Both the position numbers and the translations under genes were made by a program. 64,000 nucleotides of DNA from Trichoplax adhaerens (taxonomy: Eukaryota; Placozoa; Uniplacotomia; Trichoplacea; Trichoplacidae): positions 542,695-606,694 of the forward strand of contig NW_002060947.1 of NCBI RefSeq assembly GCF_000150275.1. Reading direction: 5' to 3'. A model generated the notes under the pieces. It was not told where the DNA came from, did not search any database, and worked only from the letters and a program-made list of their open reading frames with translations. Below are positions 24,826-35,600 of the stretch, one piece after another. Position 1 is the stretch's first letter. Every line of letters begins with the position of its first letter.

Positions 24826-25265
24826 ACTGTACTGTATACTGTGTACAGTACTGTACTGTAAAGTATGATTTACTGTACATTTTACTGTACTGTATACTCA
24901 ATGTACAGTACAGTACTGTACTGTACTGTACAGTACTGTACTGGATCAACTAATGATCTGCATTACAGTACTGTACTGTACTGTACTGTACTGTATACCG
25001 CCGATTAACACTACTGTCCTGTAAACCAGTACCGTACAGTGTACACTGTACCGTGTAGCACACTCATTGTTTAATAACAGCAACGATGACGTCATTGATG
25101 TTGAACAATTGAAGACGGACCGTTAAAGCTGTCAAGTGAAAGGCTGTAGTCCGACGCGCTGTGCGGTACCGTACTGTACACGTGTACAAATATCGTGCTG
25201 TACTGTGCACTGTAGTCAACGCTAGTCAAGGAACTGTACACTGTACAGTAAGAGGTCTTCATGGT
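24826..25265. repeat. GTAC-palindrome cluster upstream of arfaptin
   Basis: Long runs of overlapping ACTGTACTGTAC, GTACAGTAC and TGTACACTGTAC words, especially at 24826-25060, then sparser to 25265. Most words are reverse palindromes. Apparent ORFs here (for example minus 24722-24949) translate to Tyr/Thr/Val/Gln repeats and are not genes. Confidence 0.85.
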
Positions 25266-25640
25266 CCAGTCTGGTCTAGTACACTAAGTACAGCACAGCA
25301 GCAGCGATTCATCAGAGCGGGCTGAACGACAAACGATCAACCAGAGAACTGAACTGAAACCGTTAACGAGATTGACGTAAGCCAAAGGCTATTGTTTGAA
25401 AGATAGCATCAGTCATCAAGTGGTCAACTGTTGCCAGTAGTTTGTCTTCAAAGAAAAGCTGTAGACTCGTTCGTCTTTGACTGCGTGTTGCAATTAACAC
25501 ATTTGAAACCTCCTGATCGCAATCGATAGAGTTCATTGGACAATCGACGGACTAGATCGAGTCGACATTGGTGAATATTAACAAGACGTGAGTGACCCAA
25601 GTTAGTCAGTCAATCCTCTTGATGTTGAAAGGCGTTTAGC

Positions 25641-27291
25641 ATGTCATCGACAACCATTCAAGCTGAAGTAGCGTCGCATCCAGACGAGCCTGGCACGTCC
25701 GTGACAGAGAATGAAGGAGAAACCAATTCCGCCATGGAAGGCAATGATTTATCTCAAGGCAAGAGCTCGCAAGGGCAATTTTCTTCCATTGAGTTAAGTA
25801 ATCCTCAACCAGCATCATCGCTACCGACAGTAACTGTACCGCGTGAAGTTCCATCACCAACCACAAGCAGTACAAGTTATTATCCACCGTCAACAGTAGC
25901 TCCTCCACAACAACAATTCCATCAAGTCCCAACAAGCACTGCACCAACTTATTCTAATCCCAATGTTCGACCAACTCATTATCCACCACAACAATTTCAC
26001 TCTCCATCACAGCCATTTCAGTCTCCACTACAGCGCCCCTCAACTCCATCCACATCCAGTAATGTCTTACCCACTGCACCGGGTGGAGTTCAGATTGGTC
26101 GCAATGGCAATAATTTCAATTTTAAGCAATGGAGTACTACTACTTATCGTTATGCTAAGCAAATCATTAACGAACGAATTGGTCGAGGTACCAGAACATT
26201 TGATGCTCAATTGGAAGGACAAATACAAGGATTACGTGATACTCAATTTAAATATACATCGTTATTACGCTTAATCAAGCAATATATTATCCAGTTCAGA
26301 GCGGTCTTAATTACTCAAGCTAGTATGGGAGATACCTTTGCTGATTTAGCCATTCGATCGGTTGATCTTGAATCGGAATTTACATCCAACGCTAAAACTC
26401 AGGTACAACAACTAACTATTCACTTATTTGGATAGCATCGTACATACTTGAATGATCCTCTTTTGACTTGGTTACCATCTAATGACCATATTAGATGGGT
26501 TGTAATTATGGGATAGAAACGCAGAGAGAGAACATCGATTTATTGACAGTCGTGCTATTCCAATGCACTATTACAATCGTAGTTCATTTGTTCCTTTTAG
26601 CTGTGAATAGAGATGAGTAGTCTTGATCGCCTACATTGTTCTATTAATCCTCTTGACTCTTACACAGCCAGTCTTACTGTTAGTATCATCATGTCGCTGG
26701 CATTGACAATTTTTGCTTCCCTCTTTTATTATTATAGAAAGCGATCCTAGAGAATGGTGAAACGATGATGGCTGCCATGAACTTTGTAGTTTCCAGTTTA
26801 ACGACACTATGTGATAAAACTATGGCAGATACATTGGAAACAGTTAAAGTGTACGAAAATGCTAGGATAGAATATGATGCTATTCGTAACGAAGTAGAAA
26901 GTTATCCTGAAACTAATCAGTCCCCTCGAGCTATAGCATTACGACATGAATTCGGCTCGGCAAAAGAAAAATTTGAAAAGTTAAGAAATGATGTTAGCGT
27001 AAAACTTAAATTTTTAGAAGAAAACAAGGTAAATACACTGTTCTATTTTCAATGAAAATCAGCCAGTAAGTTAATTTTAGTGCATCCACTAACTGATCTA
27101 TTTTACTCCATTCATTCTATGAATAATGTTAGGCCAAAGTTATGCATAAGCAACTAGTTTTATTTCATGACGCATTTTGTGCCTACTTCAGTGGAAATCA
27201 AGAAGCTTTACAGACTATTGTTCGTGATTTTCATTTGAAACTCACTACGCAAAAAAGCACGAAGAAGCCGTCATTTTTAGAAAGTAGTTAG
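25641..27291 (+). CDS. ARFIP2: Arfaptin (AH/BAR domain protein binding Arf/Arl/Rac GTPases)
   Basis: Three exons, 25641-26402, 26738-27028 and 27133-27291, give 403 residues. The first 155 residues are low-complexity, rich in Pro, Ser, Thr and Gln. From about residue 160 the AH (BAR) domain matches arfaptin closely: WSTTTYRYAKQIINERIGRG, TRTFDAQLEGQIQGLRDTQ, ITQASMGDTFADLA, NFVVSSLTTLCDKTMADTL, VKLKFLEENK and a C-terminal KKPSFLES. Arfaptins form curved dimers that bind GTP-loaded Arl1, Arf and Rac at the trans-Golgi and sense membrane curvature. The ATG chosen follows an in-frame region with a different composition, and no earlier start is evident. The gene is longer at the N-terminus than human ARFIP2 (341 aa). 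Assignment to ARFIP1 versus ARFIP2 is open, so the symbol means the family. Confidence 0.92.
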
Positions 27292-27699
27292 GTAAGACTT
27301 TCTGCTTAATGACTGATGTACCTATTTTACCAAGAAAGCTATATTTCTAACTGATGTATATCGTACAGTAAATGCTAACCATGATAACCTTTGTCGTTAA
27401 ATGGTGGTGTAGAATTTACCAATTGCTGCAGTACACTAATTTATAGTTGATATTGATGTAGATAAGGATGATGCTACTGTTATTGTACGTCTAATAGATA
27501 TTTTATTATAATCATAATTTAGGATCTCTTCAATACGTATTAAAATGGATAGTAGTGAATAATAATTCTATCTTATTGATGTAAACGTCCAAGGAATGTT
27601 TCTATGTCCACCGCTGTCGACCACGTGTCACTACAGAATGCTTTTTAACCTAGTATCGAACGTGATGGAATAGTAATTTTGGACGATATTCAACTAGCG

Positions 27700-28671
27700 A
27701 TGAGTTAAATACATACGCGTATATGCTAACTCAACTTAACAATGCATCTTCTAAATTGGTGAACTATATTAACCTGCTTAACGATATTATAACATGTCCC
27801 GGATATGAAAAAAGGAAGTTATTGTTCAATCTTTCTTCGACGATCCTTTATTTCTTGCTGATATCATAAATAATGATATAGATGCACTTGCTCTTTGTAT
27901 GATTAAAATTTTAAATTTAAATTATGCTGTCTTTAATAGTACCCATATTAAGGAATGGTACATTAAAGAATTACATATCATTCAGATCCAGTCTCTAATT
28001 GAAGTACGGAAAATGTATACTTTATGGTTCGTTCCAATTTGAATTATATTCCTGATATGGCTATTTTGTTTGTTAGCTACGTGGATTGATCTATAGTATG
28101 CTAATGGCATATTAATCTTGAACTTGTACAACAATCAATCTAAATGATATTGGCTAATTTGCCTTGAAAAAATGTAATAAATACTATGTTGGTCGTATGG
28201 TAATATTTCTGTAGATCTATCATACGCAACCGATATATGATACTCCAACGAAAAGACTAATATTAATTTGTGTGGCCAGCCTCAAAGATTATTTTTAAGT
28301 ACACTGAATATCAATATCGCATGATTTATTGCTATAATCGCTTATACGAAGAGAATTTCTTGCGATTTAGTATTGTATCGTTTGCAGATACAAAAGTTTG
28401 TAGACTTGGCTAAATCTGAAAATCTCTCTGCTTTCGATGAAAGCCCTACAATTAGAGCACTACTTTTTCTCCTTTGAACTATGAAGAGCATCACTTTCAT
28501 CATCTACAAGCTAATAATATAATTAGCTCTTTAATTGAAAGGTGGGTGATACAGTACGACTCAAATTCTTGCTCTTATGCATCTCTTGATAATGTTAGGA
28601 TCACCGTTAGGGTTAGGGATAGTTCATGGTTGATTGTCGCAGGGATTTCTACAACAAAATGGTCTACCTAG
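27700..28671 (+). pseudogene. Frameshifted coding remnant, family unknown
   Basis: Plus-strand peptides read well but only by changing frame. About 27701-27850 gives DELNTYAYMLTQLNNASSKL and then LLNDIITCPGYEKRKLLFNL. A shift near 27835 continues with FFDDPLFLADIINNDIDALA up to a stop near 28040. After a stop-rich gap, 28386-28480 (preceded by TCGTTTGCAG, a possible acceptor) gives KFVDLAKSENLSAFDESPTI. A further shift near 28470 continues with LNYEEHHFHHLQANNIISSL. I do not recognise the family. It could be a decayed gene, or a living gene whose introns I have failed to place. Confidence 0.35.
28594..28622 (+). repeat. Short degenerate telomere-like repeat
   Basis: GTTAGGATCACCGTTAGGG is followed by TTAGGGATAG. 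There are two intact TTAGGG units and one near-match. It lies inside the coding remnant and gives that frame its VRITVRVRDS end. Confidence 0.6.
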
Positions 28672-29175
28672 GGCGATTGAAACAATTCGTAGCATAAAGA
28701 TAACAGCGATAATGAATTAATTTGCTGTATGTACATTGTACTGTACATTTATTTCTCTTGTCGGTAAAGCGTTTACACTAAATTACTATATTCCATATAA
28801 TCTCTTGAATATTGCTTTGCTATCAAAGACGACTAACGTTCACATACTGCCTAATTATTGACACCAGTAGTTAACATGGATCCACCGTAGTATACAAGGA
28901 GTTGAATTTATCTCACTCAGACATCAAATAAATTGATTTTCCAAACCTCATACATTACGACATTGATAATTTAGACCTTACTGAGAATACTTTGGGGCTT
29001 TGCCTATAAATCTTTTTATGCGGTAATTTTGAATAGCGCGTGCTCTTATAAGTACATAGATTGGATTTGTAAAAGTCAATTTCTACCAATTGAATAATTA
29101 TGCCGGATATGCCCATAACTGCACACATTGTACAAGTAGATACATTCTAGAATTTCTATTATAATCGCTCGAGGA

Positions 29176-29357
29176 TTAGTCACCCTTTTCCTGTTGCCAT
29201 TTATTTTTAATCTGTTGCATGTGTATTGCACCTTGTGTGAAGGACAGAGCGGTCATGGAAGTTTTCCGTAATTCCTCAAAATTAGACTGCCATTGTAACA
29301 TCGCGCCGCGAAGTACGCTAGGAAAATTGGTGTCCAGCATTTCAATTATGCGTATAA
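29176..29357 (-). CDS. Candidate terminal exon, minus strand, unidentified
   Basis: After a good acceptor (TTAGTTTGCAG, minus strand) an open frame of 60 residues runs to TAA at 29178-29176. It contains RIIEMLDTNFPSVLRGAMLQ and ends NKWQQEKGD. It looks helical, with charged and Gln-rich surfaces, like a coiled-coil or small adaptor protein. A second exon-like piece with AG and GT borders lies at 29829-29886 (LLDGFIAVLEAAYEYRM). The phases need at least one more exon between them. TIMM8 lies upstream on the same strand. Family unknown. Confidence 0.35.
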
Positions 29358-29828
29358 CTGCAAACTAATCATGCACAGCAACAAGAACTTCTACGCCGTA
29401 CCACATCAATGAAGTCATGATTTTGCAATTAGTTCAAGCATTTTAATAATATTTATTGCAGATTGTCAGAAGAGCTGATTAATTTTGTATATAGAGTAGA
29501 ATAGTACTGGCTCAATCAACAACAGCGACCACTACGTATAATGGCAGCAATGATTAATTATATATATATACCATATACACGCAACACGCGTATATCTTAG
29601 TAGTATTCATGATATGGCAAGGCAAGTACAGTATTTGATGGCAGGATATGGTGCTCCATACAGAGTAGTAGCATGAAAATTCAGCCATTACACGTCGAGG
29701 TATAAAAATTGTTGATCATGTTTACTGCAGATATCCTATATCTACATCGGAATGCCTGAATTTTGGAGCATAGTTTTAACGTTAATACAAATTATACCCA
29801 TTTGATACTGACATTCTGCGATGCTCAC

Positions 29829-29886
29829 CATTCGATATTCATATGCTGCTTCCAGGACGGCAATAAAGCCATCCAGTAGTGTCAAG
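29829..29886 (-). CDS. Candidate internal exon, minus strand
   Basis: The minus strand reads ...ACGTATTAG, then 58 bases open in one frame (LTLLDGFIAVLEAAYEYRM), then GTGAGC. It may belong to the same unidentified gene as the exon at 29176-29357. An ORF further upstream on the same strand (about 30255-30080, with RQKLRSLLDASYAITAQIDE) could be an earlier exon. Confidence 0.25.
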
Positions 29887-29945
29887 CTAATACGTATATT
29901 ACTATTGCATTCATTTCATTTTAAGGTCGAATTAAACTTCAAAAT

Positions 29946-30172
29946 AACGGAATTTTATTGATGAGTTGGATACGCCTCGATTGGATCGGTATTTGTACAG
30001 TACCTACTTCGAATTGGCACACCGTATTTGTATCATTGCGATGGCCGAAATTGAATCTATGGAATGGCTATGCCTTAGCGAATTTCTAGATAAAATGGAG
30101 CGAATTGAAAATACTCGCAAGTTCATCAATTTGTGCAGTTATTGCATAACTCGCATCCAACAGGCTTCTTAA
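29946..30172 (+). CDS. Plus-strand ORF overlapping the minus candidate
   Basis: An open frame without an ATG start ends at TAA near 30172. It includes DELDTPRLDRYLYSTYFELA and FLDKMERIENTRKFINLCSY. It is coding-like, but it overlaps a minus-strand frame that also looks coding-like, so only one strand is likely real. No family recognised. Confidence 0.2.
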
Positions 30173-30312
30173 TTTTTGTCTTGATTTTGTTGAAATCCAA
30201 TCAGTAGAGTAGAAGTGATATCCATTACAAGACAACGCGTACTGACAGAGCTAATGCCAAAGGTAATTTAAAGAATAATTCGTCGAGTATAGCCAGTTCC
30301 ATTGATCAATCG

Positions 30313-30585
30313 CTAATTAATAGGCGACGATCTCTTGCTAATATCACTAAGGCGATTTACAACAAAGTTGCTGGTATCAATAAAACGTTCGACACAGTTG
30401 ACGATACAAGACTCTGAGCGTGAGTCAAGCTTTGCAGCAGGTCGGTCGATGCATTTCTCCCAGCAGACATCGGTTAAATTATGGACTAAGGCTTGGAAAC
30501 GTGCTTTTTGAGTTTCCATTTCAATTATTCGTTGGAGTTGAGGATCGCCGACCTGGTTAGCACCAGCACTAGCAAAGTCTTCCAT
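30313..30585 (-). CDS. TIMM8A: Small Tim chaperone, TIMM8 type
   Basis: A single exon of 90 residues (human TIMM8A 97). The twin CX3C motifs that define small Tim proteins are present, CWEKC and CIVNC, spaced as in the family within a helical hairpin. The region from [20 protein letters not shown] through [17 protein letters not shown] matches TIMM8. In the intermembrane space these proteins form a hexamer with TIMM13 and escort hydrophobic inner-membrane precursors. The ATG at 30585 is chosen because it gives the normal length; the frame stays open further upstream to 30648. The promoter side faces the GTAC cluster shared with PHKA. Confidence 0.93.
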   Translation of the reverse strand: MEDFASAGANQVGDPQLQRIIEMETQKARFQALVHNLTDVCWEKCIDRPAAKLDSRSESCIVNCVERFIDTSNFVVNRLSDISKRSSPIN

Positions 30586-30867
30586 GATTGGTAGCGTGCT
30601 TTTCCGATGGCAAATGTCCTTGAAGTGCTCGCTGATACTAACGCTCAAGTACAGTGTTGCACCATCCCAATCGAGTAGATGATGTTGCTCGCCACAGAGC
30701 CAGGTAAAGCTTTTCTATAACCTTGTCCGTGTCCTTGACAAGCCAGTATAATCACGGTGGCAATGCTACGGTATTAACCTAAGTTCAGGTCATCGTCCTA
30801 TGCAACGTCTAACCTCATGCTTCAACTATGGCCTTCACCCGTTCACGGTTGACTCGTTTTTTCAGAA

Positions 30868-32125
30868 CTGTACAGTATGTAATGTACAGTACTGTACTGT
30901 AGCATGGACCACTAGAAATACTGTAGTGTACACTGTACTGTACAGTACTGTACAGTGTACACCTGGAGTGGACACTCTCCTCAGATGGACGGACTTTTCG
31001 TAGCAGATGAGGCCCAAAATGTCGAAAAATAGTTATTCAGTATGGATCTTCCGTGTCTGTTCTCTAAATCACTCGTATTCATTTGAATAGCCTTGATGAT
31101 CTAAAGTTACTATTTCCAAGTAGAGCTTAGTCACAGGCAATGGAATACAATGTAATATTACTTAATTTAGAAAAAAAACCAGTCAATTCAGAATCGACTG
31201 TACTGTATTGCACACGAATTGCATAGTACTGTATACTAAAGTACTGTCTATCATAAGGAAGTGTTTGACACAATTTGTTGACCAAAATTGGCCAGGCATC
31301 TGTCCATCCAAAGGTGTTTTGAATGCGTATGCAGTCTTGAATCAAGCTATCTTCACAGTACTGTAGTCCTTGACTGTACTGTACACTGTACAGTACTGTA
31401 TTTATCCATACTAATACTGTACACTGTACAGTACAGTACCATACCATCGACTACTAGATACTGTACACTGTACAGTACTGTACTGTACACAGTGTACACT
31501 GTACAGTACACTGTGCAGTATGCAAACTACTGTAATTGCACAGTACAGTACAGTACTGTACTTACAGTACACTGTACTACAGTATACTAAAATACTAATG
31601 TACAGTACAGTACTGTCTATGATAAGGAAGTGTTTGACATAATTTGTTGACCCAAATTGGCCAGGCGTCTGTCCATCCAAAGGCGTCTTGAATCAAGCTA
31701 TCTTCACAGTAGTCCTTGACTGTACTGTACTGTACAGTACTGTACACTGTACACTGTACAGTACAGTACTGTACAGTACAGTACCATCGACTACTAGATA
31801 CTGTACTGTACAGTACAGTGTGTCAATTCAGAATCGACTGGACAGTTACAGTTACTCCTGTTCACGGTTATCATAACTTATAAGGAAGCGTTTGACACAA
31901 TTTGTTGACCGAAATTGGCCGGATGTCTGTCCGCCCAAAGGCGTCTTGAATCAAGCTATCTTCACAGTAGTCCTTGCCTGTACAGTACAGTATTTATCCA
32001 CACTAATACAGTACTGTACATAGTACAGTAGAGGATCTCATAAGGGTAATTACTGTAGCAGTCCATGACATGACCTGAGTGATTCAGTACTGAGTATACA
32101 GGTGTGTGGTGTCCAGTACAGTACA
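30868..32125. repeat. GTAC-palindrome cluster between TIMM8 and PHKA
   Basis: This is the largest of the clusters. Overlapping CTGTACAGTAC, TGTACACTGTAC and GTACAGTACAG words are densest at 30868-30962, 31360-31620 and 31720-31825. They alternate with a non-palindromic long repeat. All ORFs inside are translations of the repeat. Confidence 0.9.
31239..31990. repeat. Three-copy long repeat (about 105 bases) within the GTAC cluster
   Basis: The unit starts ATAAGGAAGTGTTTGACACA and runs through TTGTTGACC.AAATTGGCC, TCTGTCC.CCAAAGG and CTTGAATCAAGCTATCTTCA to CAGTAGTCCTTG. Copies begin near 31253, 31622 and 31880 and differ at a few positions. Copy 1 has about 20 extra bases in the middle. A shorter relative (GTTGATTGACCCAAATTGG) lies near 32340. 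Confidence 0.9.
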
Positions 32126-32300
32126 GTGCAGTGGAGCAAATTAATTATTAATTAGTCACACAGTCCAGTAGCTGGCCGATCGATCAAGTCCAATCAGAAA
32201 GTTCTAAATCTGTGCATATTATTCATTGAATTGATATACCGATCGCTTAATCAGCCTTATAATTACTTCAATATATCAAGGACTACCGTTTTATTCTCTT

Positions 32301-32498
32301 CTAGTAGTCCTTCACTACATCCAATATTCTATCCTGGGTGTTGATTGACCCAAATTGGATCATTCCATTCCCTTGAAGTGGTAGACTGACGTGATCGGCT
32401 AGCGCGTAGCATAAATTGAATGAAGAAAGAAGCCCTTGCGAAAGGACAAACAACTTTGCATACTGATACATGAGCCTATGACGAGGCGGTTTATCCAT
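32301..32498 (-). CDS. ORF of 65 codons, possibly repeat-derived
   Basis: An ATG-started minus-strand frame (MDKPPRHRLMYQYAKLFVLS...) ends at TAG in the CTAGTAGTCCTT word shared with the neighbouring repeat. Composition is balanced. I recognise no family, and part of it resembles the long repeat, so it is probably not a gene. Confidence 0.15.
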   Translation of the reverse strand: MDKPPRHRLMYQYAKLFVLSQGLLSSFNLCYALADHVSLPLQGNGMIQFGSINTQDRILDVVKDY

Positions 32499-32674
32499 GT
32501 TGGCTATCTAATCAAGGAGGATGGAGTTGTATCTATGATCAAGTCTATTTGGTTGAGTAATTAATTGACTACTATACCACTGAGAAAGCTTACATCGAAG
32601 CAATAAATAGACAGTAAGTGGTACTATCAAATAGCTGGTTTACAATTCAGTACGCAAAGAAAGATCAACGCAAG

Positions 32675-35600
32675 ATGGGAAGTAGGAAAGATCTCCATGG
32701 ACGACTGGATTACTATAATCAGTTGATACAGGCCACAATATTGACTCATCAGGTAATTTTAGATTATGGACACAACTATCTTGAATCAGATATAAAGTTG
32801 TATTGGTTGATGATGCATTATCATGTACGATAGTTTTATACGCGCTGTAAGTAGATGATAAGCCAGATGTCAAGCACGTAAATATCATTTCAGCATTCAG
32901 CAATTCATCAAATGATGTATTCGGTCATGAAGTTCCCATGAATTCACTTAGCATGTACACTTGCCAACTTGAATGTCCAGTGGGTTGCACTGATTTATGG
33001 CCTATGGGTATAATATCCCAATTCAATAATTTAATTGCCTACTTTATGCACAGTACACGTTTAGTCTATTTTTATTGACTTCCTCCTGACTGCAGAGGAA
33101 TTGGCTGGCATTGCATACAGGAAATCATAAAACATTCATAGATATTGTACAATTTCTACAGCATCTCTTTATTTGTATAAATAAGAATAACATGGTATTG
33201 ATTGCTCTAATGATGGTACTTATTCTTATCAAATGCTTGCCAATAGAATCCAGTAACGGGCCTAATTGCCCAAAGAGGCAATCATGCATGGGTTCGTGAT
33301 AACGTCTATGGTATTCTAGCAGTCTGGGGTTTAGCCTTAGCATACAGAAAATTTGCTGACACAGATGAACAACGTGCAATGTCGTATGAACTAGAGCAGG
33401 TAAGTGACACTTATAATCTTCATCAGTATATTTAAAAGAATTTACCATTGAAATTGTTATTTTTACATGTTTTTCTATTCTCAGAGAGTGGTCAAGTTAA
33501 TGCGCGGTACTCTGATGTGTATGATGAGACAGGTATTATAGCTAATTATTGCCTTTATACACTATTTCGTCTATAAAATTGTTACGTAGTTGTTACTGGA
33601 TACTTCCCATTAAATATACCATTGAAATATACGGTATAATGTATAGGTGAACGTATAGAATAAACGACTAGATGGTGAACGTATAGGCTGACCGGTGATT
33701 TTACACGATTACCGGTTTCTTACACTAACCGTAACATATATACTTTATATATATAAATACATGTTAATGCCTAGACTGTTGAGTATGTTGTTATTGTTTG
33801 TTCATTCTAACCATTTCAATTCTTATTTATAATATCAGACGGCATTTTTGTTCCCTTATTGGTATCATAGACACTTTAAATTAAAGCGAAATATTTGATT
33901 TGGTAATTACAGATCGACAAAGTAGAAAAGTTTAAGAAAACCCAATGTGTCGATGATGCACTTCACGCCAAGTATAATGCGGGTAATCTATGCATTCTAA
34001 TATTTTTTATGAAATACTCATGTTTTGCTTTCGATTTATGAAAACATTATGATGATTTAATATCTAAGCAGTAAATGTTATCCACTTTATACTTAATAAA
34101 CATGATGTGCAGAAAATGGTAGCGTAGCAGCTGGTGATAAAAAATGGGGCCATTTGCAAGTCGATGCTACATCATTGTTTGTTTTAATGCTGGCGCAAAT
34201 GACTGCATCAGGTATTAGTGCTATGCATAACATTGATATCTTAAAATGAAACCGAATTCATAACGTAGACAATAGTTTGCAGGTAGCTGTTTTTAATTGA
34301 ACAATTTATTGTTGAAAAATACCATTTAAAAAAGCATTTAATACATAAAAAAGTGGCTCTTCTGTTATAAAATAATGACATAAAACTTAATATTAGTTTA
34401 GCTAGCTTGGAAATTCTTCGTATGATGTAAATCTTGATTATCATCACAATATCCATTACGAATTTTAAATACTTGGCTATTATTCTAGGATTGAAAATTA
34501 TTTTCACGACTGATGAAGTAGACTTTGTACAGAATTTGGTCTTTTACATTGGTAGTGCTTATCGAATTCGTGTAAGTCTACTATAGGTGTTATGCCTTTT
34601 TATGCTGAATATCAATATTTGTCATCTTTTATAACATATTATGAAGAAATGATTGTAATACATACTTTTAGTCATGTTCTATAATACTTATAGCAGCCTT
34701 GCATTGGTATTTAAATAAATAGGATTATGGAATTTGGGAGAGAGGTGATAAAACCAATCATGGATTGCCCGAATTGAATGCAAGTTCAATCGGAATAGCA
34801 AAGGTATAAAATAGGAAAGTGATTATAGTCACTATCCCTTTAATTTATCACCGCTAGCAATGTATCAATCAGAATTTCACTTTGAAGTTACTCTGGATAC
34901 TGTTTATAGGCTGCATTAGAAGCCATTAGTTCGTTAGACTTGTTTGGATCTCATGGCGGCCCGGCATCAGTAATTCATGTTATGCCTGATCAAATCAAAC
35001 AGTGTGAGGTAAACCTGTCTTACTATAATATTGTACATAATGGTACAAATTAATGTCAAGCTCCTTTACTTCAGTATAATTCCAATTTAATCAAGTTGAT
35101 AAAGTTTCTACTGTGCATACACGTATACTATAATATTGCTTATCGATATAATCTATTAGGTGGTTCTACAATCTATGCTTCCTAGAGAATCGAGCTCTAA
35201 GGTACTGAAAGAGGGCTTTTTGATATATAGGCCTAATATATCAAAAATCACTCTAAATTTCTGGAGGATTTTTTGTTGATTCCCAAGAATTTATTAGGAA
35301 TTAACTACCACATTTGAGTGTGTAATAGATATGTACCCATTATATGATCGTATAGGAAATTGGTGCAGCAACTTTATCTGTTATAAGTTTCCCCGCATTT
35401 GCTATAGCTGACGATGAACTTGTTCGAATTACAAGAAACGAAATTATTACCAAATTACAGGTATTACTTTATATGCTAACAAGCGATGAGTATCGTCTCA
35501 GTAAATCGTTCACATAGAGCTCTGCATATGTATACTTTTTTGCTAAGTATACACAATAAATTAAAATACAGGGGCGATATGGGTGTCGGAGATTTTTAAG

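Larger units (their letters stand above)
23788..25640. other. Intergenic region between SETD7 and arfaptin (divergent genes)
   Basis: SETD7 runs left and arfaptin runs right, so both 5' ends face this stretch. It contains an (AT)n-rich patch near 24190-24220, a small minus-strand ORF (24431-24616) and a GTAC-palindrome cluster (24826-25265). From about 25270 the DNA becomes GC-richer and non-repetitive, and it probably holds the arfaptin promoter and 5' UTR. Confidence 0.55.
27292..30312. other. Region of coding remnants between arfaptin and TIMM8
   Basis: No intact gene was recovered. Stretches of convincing protein sequence appear in changing frames on the plus strand at 27700-28680. A short run of TTAGGG-like words lies at 28594-28622. 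Candidate minus-strand exons lie at 29176-29357 and 29829-29886. Two ORFs overlap on opposite strands near 29950-30255. Confidence 0.45.
30586..32674. other. Divergent intergenic region between TIMM8 and PHKA
   Basis: TIMM8 reads left and PHKA reads right from this stretch. Most of it is GTAC-palindrome DNA and a three-copy long repeat. The last 500 bases before PHKA are unique and include a 65-codon minus-strand ORF (32301-32498). Confidence 0.6.

Noticed and set aside
24722-24949. 75-codon minus-strand ORF
   Set aside because: Its first half is pure GTAC repeat translation.
25636-25947. 103-codon minus-strand ORF
   Set aside because: Antisense to the verified arfaptin first exon.
30800-31876. 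Several ORFs of 60-106 codons on both strands in the GTAC cluster
   Set aside because: They translate to Tyr/Thr/Val/Gln repeats made by the palindromic DNA and have no independent support.
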